64,000 bases of DNA from Maylandia zebra (GCF_041146795.1 NC_135170.1:24298033-24362032); one strand, 5' to 3'; numbered from the stretch's first letter, positions 48,459-62,400 are shown. Numbers and translations are program-made. Notes: generated by a model from the sequence alone, not told the origin.

Positions 48459-49736
48459 TGATTTGGCATAAACAGACCATAGGGAGGCTGAGTCTTTCAG
48501 AAATAAAGATGGGCAGGGATTACCCTTGTTCAGTGAAGGCTACAGTGGCCTCCCTACAACCAAGGCCTTTCATGCAATTTTAAAACTAAAACAGAGGCAA
48601 ACTGCAAGCATGGAAAAATGTTTGGCTTTCAAAACTTTAGCTGCTGGTTCCCTCACTTCTCAGTGCTTAAAGGTTGCCAGTCAAAGAAGAGATGGTGACT
48701 CAGAATATGTTTTCATTCAAACTAGACTGGCAACACTGAATAAGCAGAAACGAATCTGCAGATAATCTCAGTTAATCACTGTACTATTTATGAATCAGTT
48801 ACTGACTAATCTTGGTATATTGGTGCAATGGCACTGATGCACTGGGAATGTATTCTGTTTTAGATAATATACATTTTTCTAGGCACTTTTGCTCTTTAGC
48901 TACCACTTTGGACCTGTCTCCCAGGAGCTTGAGCAGCTATTTAGTGTATAGTTGACAGATCCTGTAAGATAAGGATTAGCAACAGGAATGCAATGGGTCA
49001 CCATGTGGTCATTTAGTGTGTGTAAATGTATCTGTGCACTAATTTTAGTGCAAAGTCAATTCCTGGGTGTAGCACACGTACACACTCGCCTGTTTTCTCC
49101 TTTGTCCTCCCCTGGGCCAGACCACTATTTAAAGGTTCCAGGAAGAGATCGAGGATGTGGGGGAGATGCTTGAGGAGTTTTTAGGTGCTTAAGTGGTGTT
49201 TTAGAATCACATTGTGTCAATATTAGACACTGCACATGAGTTCCAGTTTTATTGTTTCCTATTGGAAAAACAATGACACAACATCCTCCAGGCTAAAGAA
49301 AAGAGGGACGGTCTTTTTCAGGAAAGGCCAAGCTAGAATCTATAGAATCTTATACCAGATGAGAATGGGAGAGCATTTCCTCCCCAAAGTCCAGCAACTG
49401 GTCTCCTCAGTTCCTAAATCTTTACTGACTGTTATTAAAAGAACAGTGGATGCTACACAGTGCTAAACATGGGCTTTGTCCCAGATCTTTTGAAATATCT
49501 TGCTGCTACCAAATTCAAAATGAGCTAACAATTTTCATGAAATACTGAAAATGTCTCACTTTAAATACTTTATGATATTTGCGAATCACTAGATCCAGTT
49601 TTTACTGCTTTTGTTTTCCAGAATGGGAGTTTATCTTTACAGACCTTTTAAAAGTACATTTTATATTATGCAAACACTGTAAATCTGTATGGATGGACCA
49701 CGTATGAGACACTGCACAGGACCACAATACTAGGAC

Positions 49737-49786
49737 CACACAAGCCGGCACACGTAACTGTTGAGTTACGTGTGCCGGTTTGTGTG
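49737..49786. repeat. 22-bp hairpin with 6-nt loop
   Basis: The left arm 49,737-49,758 and right arm 49,765-49,786 pair over 22 bases with a single mismatch (G:T class). The core CCGGCACACGTAAC and GTTACGTGTGCCGG is perfect. It is followed by a GTGTGCGTGTGTGT run. Confidence 0.8.
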
Positions 49787-51717
49787 CGTGTGTGTTTGCA
49801 GGTAACAGGCTTGGCACAGAAAACTCGTAAGCATTCTTCATTTCATTCAGGAATATTCTAGCAGTTTGATGGGTGTTACCATTCTGCTCATTTGCGCAGA
49901 TGCCTACCAAAACACAACTGGTAGATCAATAGTTGCTTGTCAGTAATGCTGGAGGTCATCAATGGAAACATTGAAACGCATTTACGTAATCAGGCAAATG
50001 GGTGATGAGGGGTCAAAAAAGCCCTTGTCTCCTCCTTTAGGTCTGGCTGAAGTTGCAGCGTGCAAGCAACAAATTAATTGACCTGGGCTGGAATAAATAT
50101 TCATCAGTGAGGTTATTATTCCAGATTTGGATGGTGAGGGCTCTGCCTTCAGCTGTGGTTTGACAGGAGAGGCTGCCTTGTCTCGCTGCAGCTGTTCAAC
50201 TTGTTGACATCAGTTCACAGCACTTCTGCTCCAGCAGTGATTGTGAAGATATTAAATTTCACCTTCTTCTGCTGTCCCGAGTTTTAAAATAGTCCAAATG
50301 TTCCCAATCATGCAGTAAACAACACACCCTCCTGGTTCCCTCAGCAGTGCAATCCATCATCTTAGCAAAGGGCTATTACTGATATAATTATGGTCTCTAC
50401 TAATGTTTCATACTTTATATGGTGGAGGAATCATTGCATGATGATTTGACTAAACATAACTGAGCGAGGGTTAGAATTCTAAGCAATCGAAACTCGTACG
50501 TCACACTCACCTGCTTTGGGTCTTTGCAGTGGATCCATTTTACTGAAACCATAAACTAGCACAAACATTGGAGCTGAAATTTGATTGTAGAAACCTTTAC
50601 CACTCATTAGATGGGCATCTGAAAGTACACAGAACCCATTTGCCAGTTTGATTAAATACACTGTCATCTCTTTTTCATGAGGAGTACTGATGACAAATAT
50701 TTGCTTTAATATGCGCTCTGCTTATTTACACACGCACTTCATTCTGCACACAGGAAGCAGCACCGAGACACACACATCTCCTCTCAGACTTTGCTTTGGC
50801 CATGTTGTTTAGGATGGATGCTTGCCATCGGTGCATCAGCGTTTAATTACAACATGCTTTAATCCAGGCCCCACTATCAAATCGCTAATCTGTTGAGGTA
50901 TCACCTTCAGCACAAGACAGAAGTACTAACATGCACCTGAAGTATGTTTTGGGACAAAGTAAGGTTAAGCTGCTTGTTAATGTAGTGTAATACTAGATTG
51001 TTGATTTCCAGTGGGTTTAGCTTGGAACAACTCTGAAGTTTTTTTTCGGGATATCCATTTGAAGCAAATCATTCTGTCAAGAGGTCGAGAAAATCTCTCT
51101 AACACAGTTGCTGTTCATAGTGTAATGCTTCTATTCAATGTTTAATTCAATTAGCCCTTACATTTGATATGCAGCACCATGACCTTGCACCTGATAGCAT
51201 GCTAAAGCTGTATCCGAGGATGGATTACCAACCACGCAAAGGCCCACGAGGTTTGCTAAATATCGTATCTGTCACTGTGTCAGAATCTTTTTTTTTTTTT
51301 TAGTTTAAACTTGCCTCCAACATTATTAGTTGCATCTTAGATGATTGTGGTGTACATATTTTGGGCAATGCCTTCAAGAAGCATACGTCTAGTTCCAACA
51401 CCACCCGAAGGTACCCTAACAACATCACATCTTTGGTTGTGGAGGCCAAGTGAGTAAAGTGATCTCGTTCTGTCGTCAAGAAAACAGGCCGAGATAAAAT
51501 GAGCTGTGTGACATGGCATGTTATCCTACTCAGGGTCGCCAATAAAAGATGACACTTTGGTCAAGGTTAGACATGGTTAACATCAATACTGTGGAATTTA
51601 AATGATGCTCAGCTGATGACGAAGTGTGCCAAAAAAAAAACCACACCACTGCACCAGCAGCATCAGCTTGAATTTCTGATACAGTAGTTGTTGGCATTGT
51701 TGATGGTTGCAGGACGG

Positions 51718-53086
51718 ATTCTCAGTCCTCAGTGCTAGGACCAATTCTGTTTACATTATACATGCTTCCCTTAGGCAGTATCATTAGAAGACATAGCATA
51801 CATTTTCACTGCTATGCAGATGACACCCAGCTCTATCTGTCCATGAAGCCAGATAACACACACCAATTAGTTAAACTGCAGGAATGTCTTAAAGACATAA
51901 AGACCTGGATGGCCGCTAACTTTCTGCTTCTTAATTCAGATAAAACTGAGGTTATTGTACTCGGCCCTGAAAAGCCTAGAAATATGGTATCTAACAAGAT
52001 TCTTACTCTGGATGGCATTACCTTGGCCTCCAGTAACACTGTGAGGAACCTTGGAGTCATTTTTGACCAGAACATGTCCTTCAATGCACATATTAAACAA
52101 ATATGTAAGACTGCGTTCTTCCATTTGCGCAACATCTCTAAAATTAGAAATATCCTGTCTCAGAGTGACGCTGAAAAACTAGTTCATGCATTTATTACTT
52201 CCAGGCTGGACTACTGTAATTCATTATTATCAGGATGTCCAAAAAACTCACTGAAAAGCCTTCAGCTAATCCAAAATGCTGCAGCAAGAGTACTGACAGG
52301 GACTAGAAAGAGAGAGCATATTTCTCCTGTTTTGGCTTCCCTTCATTGGCTTCCTGTTAAATCCAGAATTGAATTCAAAATCCTGCTGCTCACATACAAG
52401 GTCTTAAATAATCAGGCCCCATCTTATCTTAATGACCTTGTAGTACCATATCACCCTATTAGAGCACTTCGCTCTCGCTCTGCAGGCCTACTTGTTGTTC
52501 CTAGAGTATTTAAAAGTAGAATGGGAGGGAGAGCCTTCAGTTTTCAGGCCCCTCTTCTGTGGAACCAGCTTCCAGTTTAGATTCAGGAGACAAACACTAT
52601 CTCTACTTTCAAGATTAGGCTTAAAACTTTCCTTTTTGCTAAAGCATATAGTTAGGGCTGGACCAGGTGACCCTGAATCCTCCCTTAGTTATGCTGCAAT
52701 AGACATAGGCTGCCGGGGGATTCCCATGATGCATTGAGTTTTTCCTTTCCAGTCACCTTTCTCACTCACTATGTATTAACAGACCTCTCTGCATTGAATC
52801 ATATCTGTTATTAACCTCTGTCTCTCTTCCACAGCATGTCTTTTATCCTGTCTTCCTTCTCTCACCCCAACCAGTCGCAGCAGATGGCCGCCCCTCCCTG
52901 AGCCTGGTTCTGCCGGAGGTTTCTTCCTGTTAAAAGGGAGTTTTTCCTTCCCACTGTTGCCAAAGTGCTTGCTCATAGGGGGTCATATGATTGTTGGGTT
53001 TTTCTCTGTATCTATGAAGCGCCTTGAGGCGACTTATGTTGTGATTTGGCGCTATATAAATAAAATTGAATTGAATTGAATTGAAT
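51718..53086 (+). mobile_element. 5'-truncated CR1/L2/Rex1-type LINE
   Basis: An open frame from 51,732 to 52,580 encodes the C-terminal part of a LINE reverse transcriptase. It has LGPILFTLYMLPLG, the catalytic-site CYADDTQLYLS, then SRLDYCNSLLSG, NAAARVLTGTRK and LHWLPV. The frame is closed by a TAG just after LWNQLPV, where the family normally continues; the next codons (IQETNTISTFKIRLKTF) follow the expected reading, so one premature stop separates it from the usual end. The 3' UTR ends GGCGCTATATAAATAAAATT with a GAATT-type microsatellite tail. The long frame suggests a fairly young insertion; the 5' part including the endonuclease is missing. A 3' tail of the same family is at 27,900-28,190. 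Confidence 0.9.
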
Positions 53087-53090
53087 TTTC

Positions 53091-53950
53091 CAATCCGGTC
53101 GTTAAGTCTGACGTCACTAGCTGTGTCTGGGCCTAAACTCCGCTGCAGGTCCATATATCAAATGATCACTATGGCATTACTGAGAGTTGAAAAACTGTCT
53201 AAAGTCTTTCATCTTTAATAAAATGATCAGGGTTCTGCTCTACCAGGTGTAACAATTGAGCTTAACATCCAGGCATCCATGAAAACGGAATTTATGATAT
53301 TTAACGGAGTCAGAAGTTAGCAGGAAGTTAGCTCGCTAGCTTCTATCTAAATACAATATAGCATGTCATGACTGCAGGGTTTTGGAAACAAATTAAAACG
53401 TACAGCTCTGTTATCACTTCCAACATAAATATAGACAGAAAACTAAACAGCAGTGACGTTTGTAGGGTTACTGAAGTTGGGCTAGCTGGTATATAACGAT
53501 GTGCTACGTGACCGCTAGCGACACAGCTATGTTAGCATAATATAAACAAGCTAACTTTTTTTTCACTCGATAAAAGTTAACGTGAGTGTTCTCGGTGGTC
53601 AGGAACAAATGTAATCGCATGGCAGGATGCTGTAAAAGGACCAAACTTCAGCCAGGAGAACAACTAAGATAATCCATCCACAATACGAGGTTAGTCATTC
53701 ATATACTGCTGCATGGGCTGGGCTGTAGTTACATCCTAAGGTTTTAAAAACTGAGCTTAAATAAATGATTAGCGGTAATAAAAGCCGAGGGAGGTCAACA
53801 GTGATCACTGACTGTCTTAGAGCTTTTTGAGATTAAATAGAAGAAAATACAAAACATTAAACATGTTAACAACACAAAAGCCATATTAAACGCAGACTAC
53901 TTTAGGCCCGGAAGTAGGATTCGTCAAGTCATCACTTAATGACCGGATTG
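53091..53950. mobile_element. Non-autonomous DNA transposon abutting the LINE tail
   Basis: The left end CAATCCGGTCGTTAAGT and right end CTTAATGACCGGATTG are inverted repeats with one mismatch. The similarity continues inward in patches to GGGCCTA. The 860-bp body has no transposase frame. It begins four bases after the GAATT tail of the LINE, so it inserted into, or next to, that tail. No clear target duplication is visible and the superfamily is not assigned. Confidence 0.7.
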
Positions 53951-55442
53951 TTTATGCTCATCAGATCACAGAACCACCGCTAACCGCATTTTTGTTTTTC
54001 TATTTGGGCAGTTCTCTGAAAATCCCACAGATGATTGCGCACTGAAATCCCAGTAGATCAGTAGTTTCTGAAAGGGCTCACCCTTCATCATCATTGTAGC
54101 TTAAAATAACCTTTTTTCCCCATTCAGGTACCCTTGACCTCGTCTACATGCCTTAATGGATTAAGCTTCTCCCAAGTAAATGGCTGGCTTGAACAACTAA
54201 ACCGATGTTGCTGACAAATATTGTACATCCACTACAAAGCTGTGATTTATTGAAAAGTGCGAGTAATTAACACAAAAAATGGGAAATAACAGCTATTATT
54301 AACTCAAAAGACAATAGCAAAAGTGGTGAGTATCATTACATTCACAGCTGCTAGCAGTTATTTTTTGGCACTTTTAATGCAAAATAACAACATTGATTGG
54401 GGAAATAATGAAACCAACTCGTATGTCAAAAAGGCCAGGTGGGAGGGTAATCGGGCCATGCTGCTTCTGTAATCATGCAAGCCTGAAAAGCTGGAAAAAA
54501 AAAAAAGGTACAGCAGCAGACATTCCCAAGCCACTGGCTGTTTTTGGTCCCAAAAGATCTCACCAAAGTGTAATTATGTAATTGCCTCGTCCTGTGCAAT
54601 GCCCTCTGAGACATTTTTCTGCAGAAGATTTATTTATGGCCTAGCGTCTGCTTTGTCACCCAATCCTTTGAAACCAGAGAGCACAGAACTCCCCTCAAGG
54701 CTTTTAACAGAAAGGAGACAGTTTACATCCAGCAATGTGGCGCTGCACACCAACATGTTTGCATGTAAACATGGTGATTATTTTGCAGGAGTTGTTTCAG
54801 CCCTCTCGTCATGCTTAAATGATCTATAACTTTCATATACTTTTCAGTGGTGAAAATAAGCTTCTTGAATGTTTTACTAAGGTAAAATACTGTAATCCTT
54901 TTTTTTTACTTTTATATTTTATTCTGTTTTATACTTTCACTGTGTTACATTTATAAAGGAAAACTTTACTTTTTAAACTGTATTCGTTCATATATTTTTT
55001 ACTAGTATAATCCGGAGTTCACAGAAAAGATTTGCAGTATGGAAATGAAGCATCCAGCAGATATCAGTTGAGTAACATTTGTTGCATGGCTTCTTATTAT
55101 TGCATAAACTGTATTATATTCAATACAAAATGTAACACTGACAGACCAGTGTTTGTTTTCTCAATGAGTACCTACTCTTTTAGGTATGTTTTCCAGTAAT
55201 CCTTAAGGATTAAAGGACTGAGAAAACAATTTCCATCTGAACTTTGGAGATTTAAAAAAGCTAATGTGCAACAAAAGGTTTTTCAGCGAGCGGACTCTTT
55301 CTTACGATACAAAAAGTTTCTTTCTACATGAAAAAAGGTTGCCAACTGCTTTGTGATGTAATGTTTGGCTCATTTCAAAGATGGCATCTGGTATGTCTCT
55401 CATGGAGGTTATACCTACAAATATATACATATATATATACAC

Positions 55443-55476
<34 letters not shown>

Positions 55477-57600
55477 TTGTATTTCCTGAGGCAAGTTAAC
55501 TGGCCATGTTCCTCTTTGATGTCAACAGTCACCACTTTGTAACCCATTCTTTACACCTCCCAGACTCTCAGTGTGAGTTGTGTGCATCTACAGTACAAAA
55601 CATTGCATAAGATTGTGATGTCAGCCCAGGGCTTAGGAAGATCTAGTTCCATAAAAGTTCTTTCACCAGTCTCAGTAAAATGACCCTATTCTAACTTCCC
55701 ACCACAGGCCACGCTGTGTTATGCCCGTCAAAGGGAAACATACACCATGTCATCTGCTTCTTGTGCATCTGCCCTCAAAGGGCACGATAATGGCCACATT
55801 TTCCCTGGCAAGGAGTAGAGAAAGAGAAGGCTACCGATTCAGAGTGGCTCGACGCCGAGCTTTCTCACAGTTTTCATTACACCGACTAATTATGATAATT
55901 AGCAAACAGAGTTATCAGTGGATGCCGTGATTGTATGTGTAAGAGTATGCGTACGTGAGACACACAAATGAGTTGTTTAATGGCTTGGAAAAAAAACATT
56001 CCACTCGAACTTCGATCTGAAGGACGCAGGCAGGTCAGGAGATCGTGAGATCTGGCATAAGATTAAGAAAACAGTTCCAAAATGGAGTGCACATACTTTG
56101 TCTTGTCTGGCACTCTTCTGTCCATCTGCGGGACCCTTGGGGCAACAGCAAGAGTTCCCAAACTTTACTACACCAGGCAAAAAATAGGCATAAGTTTAAT
56201 CCACTAGTGCTTATTTGTTAAATGAGACCTATCTGAGAATTTGAAATGAGATAGTAAAGGTTGAACAGAAAAAAGAATATCAACACAGACCCCAACATCT
56301 GCCTGCTGATTGATGACGTGCTAAGATAGTCAGAAATATGCGATAGTCACTTGAAACCATAGCAGAAATATCCAGAATGAGGTGGACTATTAAAAATAAA
56401 AACCATAGCTTTTTCCTAATTAATGCCTATAAGTTAGGATTATGTCATAACCTGTTTTGGCATCTTAACTTCTCCATCACAGTGCACTTTAGGCTGAGCT
56501 CGGACACTAATTCAAGCAGATGTTAGCGGTTTTCCCCCTTCACACGACAATCTTTTGTGTAGCATTATGTAAGCCATCATCAAAAGAGTACTTTCTTAAA
56601 AAGCGCGTCTTTAGCTTGGCTGACAATCCCCCTCTACTGCACAACACTGGACCACTGCCTGCAGTCTACTGGCATTGAGTTTTCTCGTCCTGGCGTGAAA
56701 TCATAGGCCTCTGCCTGACACACTAGAGGCAGAATAGGCTGCTCAAAGTAAGCTTTTGTTGAACTGCACTGTTGACACTCGTGTTTTTTTTCTTTTAAAG
56801 CAATCAGAAAGAGTCTACAAAATGAAGGAATCCTGTTCATCACGCACCCATTAAGGGTCACTGCCTTCCCAAAAATGTGCATTCACATCAGTGTAATTAC
56901 ATAAGGACGTTTACACAAGCAGTAACTGTGGTGTTACTGCCACAGGCAATTTTTTCCTCTGAGCAACACTTAACAATAGATGTACAGCATAAAGTGCAGG
57001 ACGGACGTCTTGGTGACAATTGCATCAATCGGCTTCTTTATTCATGCAAGAGTGCATGGCTGCACAAACAAGTGTCTAAAGTGGAATTCTTACTAACATG
57101 CAAGTAAAAATTTAGATGCTTGTGGATCATACAGGCCAATTAAAGTGTACAGTGTACTGGAAGACAGATCTACAAAGAGACAATACTGGAAAACAAACAA
57201 AAACCCAACAAAACTCTTGACTGGACTCTTTTTGAAGCCTTGACTTTAGCCAAGACCAAATTTACAAATGGACAACTTTTGCTTTTCCATTACTTTAAAT
57301 TACCGAGTGAAACCTTAAACTCGTTAAATGCTTGACATCGCCAATCAAGTGAGCAGCATTTTCCTCGTAGATAAAGAATCTTGTGTTTTGTAAACCAGTC
57401 GCTCACTGATGGCAATTGTATGGAATTTAAGTTTAAGGCAAAAAGTTGTAGTCCGTGTCCATCTTTGACACACTGTTTGATTAAATGTCACTCCAAACAA
57501 CTTTCTAACTTTAAACTTCAGAGCTGTACCGTAATGCCTGCATTACCCTTGGAAGGTTTTATTGGTACACATGCAGGAATAATGACATGAAAGTTAGTTA
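53951..57600. other. Gene-poor interval left of map2k6
   Basis: No exon or RNA gene recognised. It holds the AT microsatellite at 55,417-55,480 and a homeodomain-like palindrome TAATTATGATAATTA at 55,887-55,901. Confidence 0.45.
55417..55480. repeat. (AT)n/(ACAT)n foldback microsatellite
   Basis: Alternating TATATA and TACATA units form an interrupted palindrome bounded by ACAAATATATAC and GTATATATTTGT. It is simple sequence that can fold on itself; no gene. Confidence 0.85.
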
Positions 57601-59473
57601 CTGAACAATAAAGCATTTATTTATTAATTTTTTTTGTCTGTCCGTAGTTCAAGTTTGTCATTCCCACCCAGTGAAGAGGTGGCAAATAGAGTGAAGGAAT
57701 AAGAGGTAGAGCAAGTGTTCCATTCTCATTGTGATCAGCGTAAAAGCTCACTTTTACACACCAAGGGAATGGCCATGCAAAGAAGGCTGAAAAAAAAAAA
57801 ACGAAAGAAGAAAAAAAAAAACCCCACAGCAGCTTCTTTGTGGTGTTGCTAGCTTTTCCCTTATTCACAATCATAAATACTCCTAATTCACTGACTTAAA
57901 AGGTAGCACTACAGTGTAAACCAGAGGGGCAGCGAGTACTAGCCATGAACTGAGGCCCGGCAGTTATCGCCACCATCAATACCATCACCATCTCAGTCTC
58001 TTAACACTTGGGGGTGGGGAAACTTCCACATAACAAGGGCCTCTTGCTGTGTGCACATGGAGCTCTGCATAGGATGGTCTGAGAGAAACAATGATGGCTG
58101 CCCACCATGGACTTAAAAAAAAAATAAAAAAAAATTAGGATCTTGGTCCAGTACTCATGAAGATGACCAGGGGGAGGGGGGAACAAGGGGGGGGGGGGTG
58201 TCATCTTTGAGTACTGATAGGAGAGCGCAGAAACCTGAATGGTGGAGCACATCAGTCCTGGCCCAGTCAGCTTGCCCTGTGAGTTTTGTGTGCATGCGTG
58301 TCACACTGCATTAAAACAAACTAATCCAACCACTCTACCATTCATCTACACCAGGACAGGTTGGGACAGTGTCATCTTACATTTATAAAGAAAAAACAAA
58401 GCAAAGATATTTACATCTTCCAAACATAAATTATTTCCCTAACATACTGCCTGTGTAAGGCATAAAAAGATCTCTAAAACAAAAACAACCAGAATCAATA
58501 AGATAAGAAGGAACTGAGACGAGGAGGGGGTGGGGTTAAAAGGGTGGTTGAGGGGGGGGGAACAAAACAAAACACAGGAAAGAACAAATGCAAAAAAGAA
58601 CACAAATTATTTAATGCAATAAGTCATGAGAACGATTTGCAAAATGGCACATAGAAGACGAAGCTGTGAGCTTGATTAGGCAAACCCCTGAACACCACCA
58701 GGCAGTAACAATGGCAGCACAGGAGCCAACTCTGTAATACCCAAAAAAAACACAATGCGGGGAGGGGCTCACTGCATGGATCAGATCTGTGCGACTCGAC
58801 TTATCCAGAATATGACCTTTGACATTTCTTGCGTTTTGTCTCAGCTCCGGAGCCTCCCACACAGCCTGGCCCGCAACATCTGGAGCCCCTGCACTGATCA
58901 ATCACACGTGGGCAGCAACCAGGTCAGACCTGATCCGAGCTGACCAGTAAGGCCCTAGTGTGGTAAAATTCACACTTTTCAATGAGCTACAGTATTGAAA
59001 CGGATACAAACGGATATGCAAATATAGCTTTCAGTACAAGAACAGCATACACATTAACTGATGGTTTTGCAGATATAATTGAAAGTATGCATAAAATATG
59101 TCACAAACAAATAAAGGCTGGCTCTGTCTGCTTTAGAGAAAGAGTTAAAATAAGGATTTTTTGGAGGGGGACTGAACAAGATAAGAACAACAAATTGGGG
59201 TGAGTTCATATTTGTCGTACTGCATAACTGCTCACACAGGAAGCTTGGGAAGAGTGAATTAAAACCTCTCCAGTTGACCGTACAAGTTCATATCACCACT
59301 GCTGTCCAACTCCAGTGCTGTTGGGCTGCTGTCAGTCTTTGGGTCACCCCCTTTGTTGTGTGTGGGTGCATGAGTCTGTCATTCCAGTGAGTTTTCACAA
59401 AAAGGTAGGCCATAGGTTCGTTTGCTGAGAGGTCCTGCCTATCCCCGATGAGGCGGAGCCTGGAGTGACCACA
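57601..59473 (-). other. map2k6: Probable map2k6 3' UTR
   Basis: On the minus strand this follows the map2k6 stop codon without any further exon. Two overlapping minus-strand AATAAA hexamers at 57,616-57,625 could end it. It contains G runs on the plus strand (12 G at 58,187-58,198 and a run near 58,550), which would be C runs in the transcript. The extent of the UTR is inferred. Confidence 0.45.
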
Positions 59474-62400
59474 TCAGTCATCCAGGATGACCTTGACGAA
59501 ACTGGCCACGTCTGTCTCTTTGGAGTCATGCAGGGTGAAAAATGGATGTTTCTGCATACATATAAATAGAAAATACATAATGTTTCAGAATGGCAGGAAA
59601 ACATTCTACTTACAGCTCTCTTGTTATTTACATGTTAAATGCACATAATTTAACAGGTTTGTTGGGTTAAAAGAACAAGGCTGCCCTCTTGTGGACAAAA
59701 AAAAGAATGAGACACTGATCTTCATGGCAGGAATGCTAATGGCGGCAAAACTGCTTGTTACATGACAGGTGTTTAGAATTTTTGAGAAAGTGATCAAATA
59801 TTTACAAACAACTAACCATCAATTCTGTATAAGCCGGTCGTTCATTGGGCTTCTTTCTTAAGCTGTAAAACAAAAGAAATGCAAAAGTGAGAAAAATAAT
59901 AACAATTTTATACAAAAACTATACAAAAGAAGCACTAAAATGTGTGAGCATGGTCTCATGTCCTGTTACACACAGAAACACTCTCCTCCACCTCTTTCAT
60001 TAAACAAACGGCAAACACTGACCCCTGCTGGATCTCAGTGTTTACTTCCTGTTTTTTTTTTTAAAGCACAAGGTAATGATTGCCATCTAAAGGTGAAACT
60101 CACCACTGAGAGATGAAATCTACAAACTCTGGGGAGAAACGGTCAGCAGGCAACTGTGGAGAAGGTTCATCCACCACCTGTTTGAGCTGTTGGAAGGGAG
60201 TTCCCCATGACTCGTAGGGAAATTTCAAAATGGCCAGTTCAATCTAGGAAGAAAAGAAAGGAGAATTCAACAAATACTGTACTCATTACAGCTCAACTTC
60301 ATGATTACATGTTACATGTACTGGTTTACTTTCATGTTTGCAGAAACTCAGCACATTTTGCAAAATGTCTTTCTACAGAATTTGAATTTTGCACAATTGG
60401 AAACTTTTATTACGCTCACTGGCCACTTCATTATGTACACCTGTTCAATTGCTCACCAATACAAATATCTAATCAGCCAATCACATGGCATCGGTGCATT
60501 CAGGCACGTAAACACTTCAAACCAAGCATCAGAACTGGATGGACATGGCTGTTGGTGCCAGACAGGCTGGTTTGAGTATTTAAGAAAACACTCCCGATCT
60601 ATGGAACAAAAAAAAAAAAAAAAAAAAAAAAATCCAGCAAGCATAAGACCATAGTGGAGGCCACTCCTGTCAGTTAAGAACAGGGAACTTAGGGTACAAT
60701 TCACACAGGCACACCAAAATTGAGCAATAGAAGATTTCTACTTCATCATTCGATGGTAGGGTCAGAATTTGGAGGATCCTAAAAGTGTTGCACTGGATCC
60801 CTTTGAATCAACTGAGCAGCATTAAAATGCCACAAACCACCAGAGTATTGCTGCTGACCATTTTTATCCTGTTATGATCTTCTGATGCTTCTTCCAGCAG
60901 AATAACTTGACATGTCACAAAGCTAAAACCATCTCAAGTTGGTGGTTGAACAGGACAAATGGCTTCCACAGTCACCGAGTCTCAATCCAACAGAGCATGT
61001 TTGGTGCGTGGCGGAACGGGAGATTCATTTCAAGGATGCAGAGCTGGCAAATCTGCAATAACTGTGACGCCAACATGTCAAGACGAACAAAATTCTCAGA
61101 GGAATGTTTCCAGCACTTTGCTGAAAAATTAAAAAAATGGTTTCATGCAACATAAAAAATTGATTTAAAAAAAATTTAATCAGCATTTGTCTTGAATTAG
61201 ACCAATTTTTACTGAGAAGCCTGAGATGTATCCTTCATGTCAGAGCAATCAGATTTAGGAGTGAAAGTAAAAACGAGTTAATAAAAGTTCTAGCAATCTG
61301 TAAGCCATTTTATATATTAATTGAAACCACCATGAACTACTATTATCAGCCGAATGAAATGGAATCCATGTGGCTCGGTTATCAAAAGCGTAACGGTCAC
61401 CATGACTCAGCATTAGCTGGTAGCATTGTATCTCACCAAATGGTTAGTTACACAAATCAACCCGAGGAAGCCTGCCATTGTTTGCATATTCGTTCTCATG
61501 ATTTCTGACAAGAAAATTGAGTTTATCATTTTATTTTTGTGACATATTAACTGCTCTGATTGACAGGACAATGGACAGATGATTACATAAAACTGAACCA
61601 ACATTGTGAGTGTGGTGGTTGCCATCTGTGTGACTGGTGTGGATCCAAAATAAAGTCGAAGCAGCAGAGCACATAAAAGCGTTCATCATCTAACAGAAAA
61701 AGGACGGTTTGCAACCTTTAAAAGTGGTTTTATCTGCATGCGAGTAAAAAGGTAAGTCAGTGGATGCTACGAGGCAGCACTACTTTTTGAAAACATTTCT
61801 TTGCGTGCAGGTAGAAAAGATTCAAATTTCCATGTACAGCTCCGCTCACCATTGTGATACCGAGGCTCCATATGTCCGACTTGACACTGTAGCCTTTCTG
61901 GTTGAGGTCAGGGTTGATCCGCTCAGGCTGAAAAAGAAAACATTAAGAACAGATAAGTGGTACAAATATTTGATCATTACTTTTCTATTTTTTTTTTAAT
62001 AAACGAATTTAAAAAATGAATCTCAAAGTCAGACATGAATTAGAATCATTGAACATTCTGAAGTATCCAAAATAGGAAAACTTTCAAGACTATTTCAAAT
62101 AATGCTCTGGTTTTGTGAGCTGACATTTCAGGGAGGATGTCTGAAAGCTTAGACTGTTGGGCAGCAGAGGCTCTGACAGTCCTCACTCACCGCCATGTAG
62201 GGCTTGCAGCCTGCATCCATCGTTTTAGCCACTGAATCCACCAGGTGGCCACTAATGCCAAAGTCGCACATCTTCACTTGGCCCAAGGTGTTGATCAAAA
62301 CATTGGAGGGCTTTACATCTGGTGAGAAACATAGTTAAGAGTGTAAGAGAGCACATACAAGACTAAAAATGATGAGAAAAATCTGTACATTTGTGATTTG

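Larger units (their letters stand above)
45961..51717. other. Gene-poor interval
   Basis: No exon or RNA gene recognised. It contains a short LINE tail (48,373-48,458), a near-perfect hairpin at 49,737-49,786 and (CA)n near 46,748. The stretch 49,980-50,250 has homeodomain-like AATTAATTGA and a steadier composition, a weak candidate for a conserved regulatory element. Confidence 0.45.
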
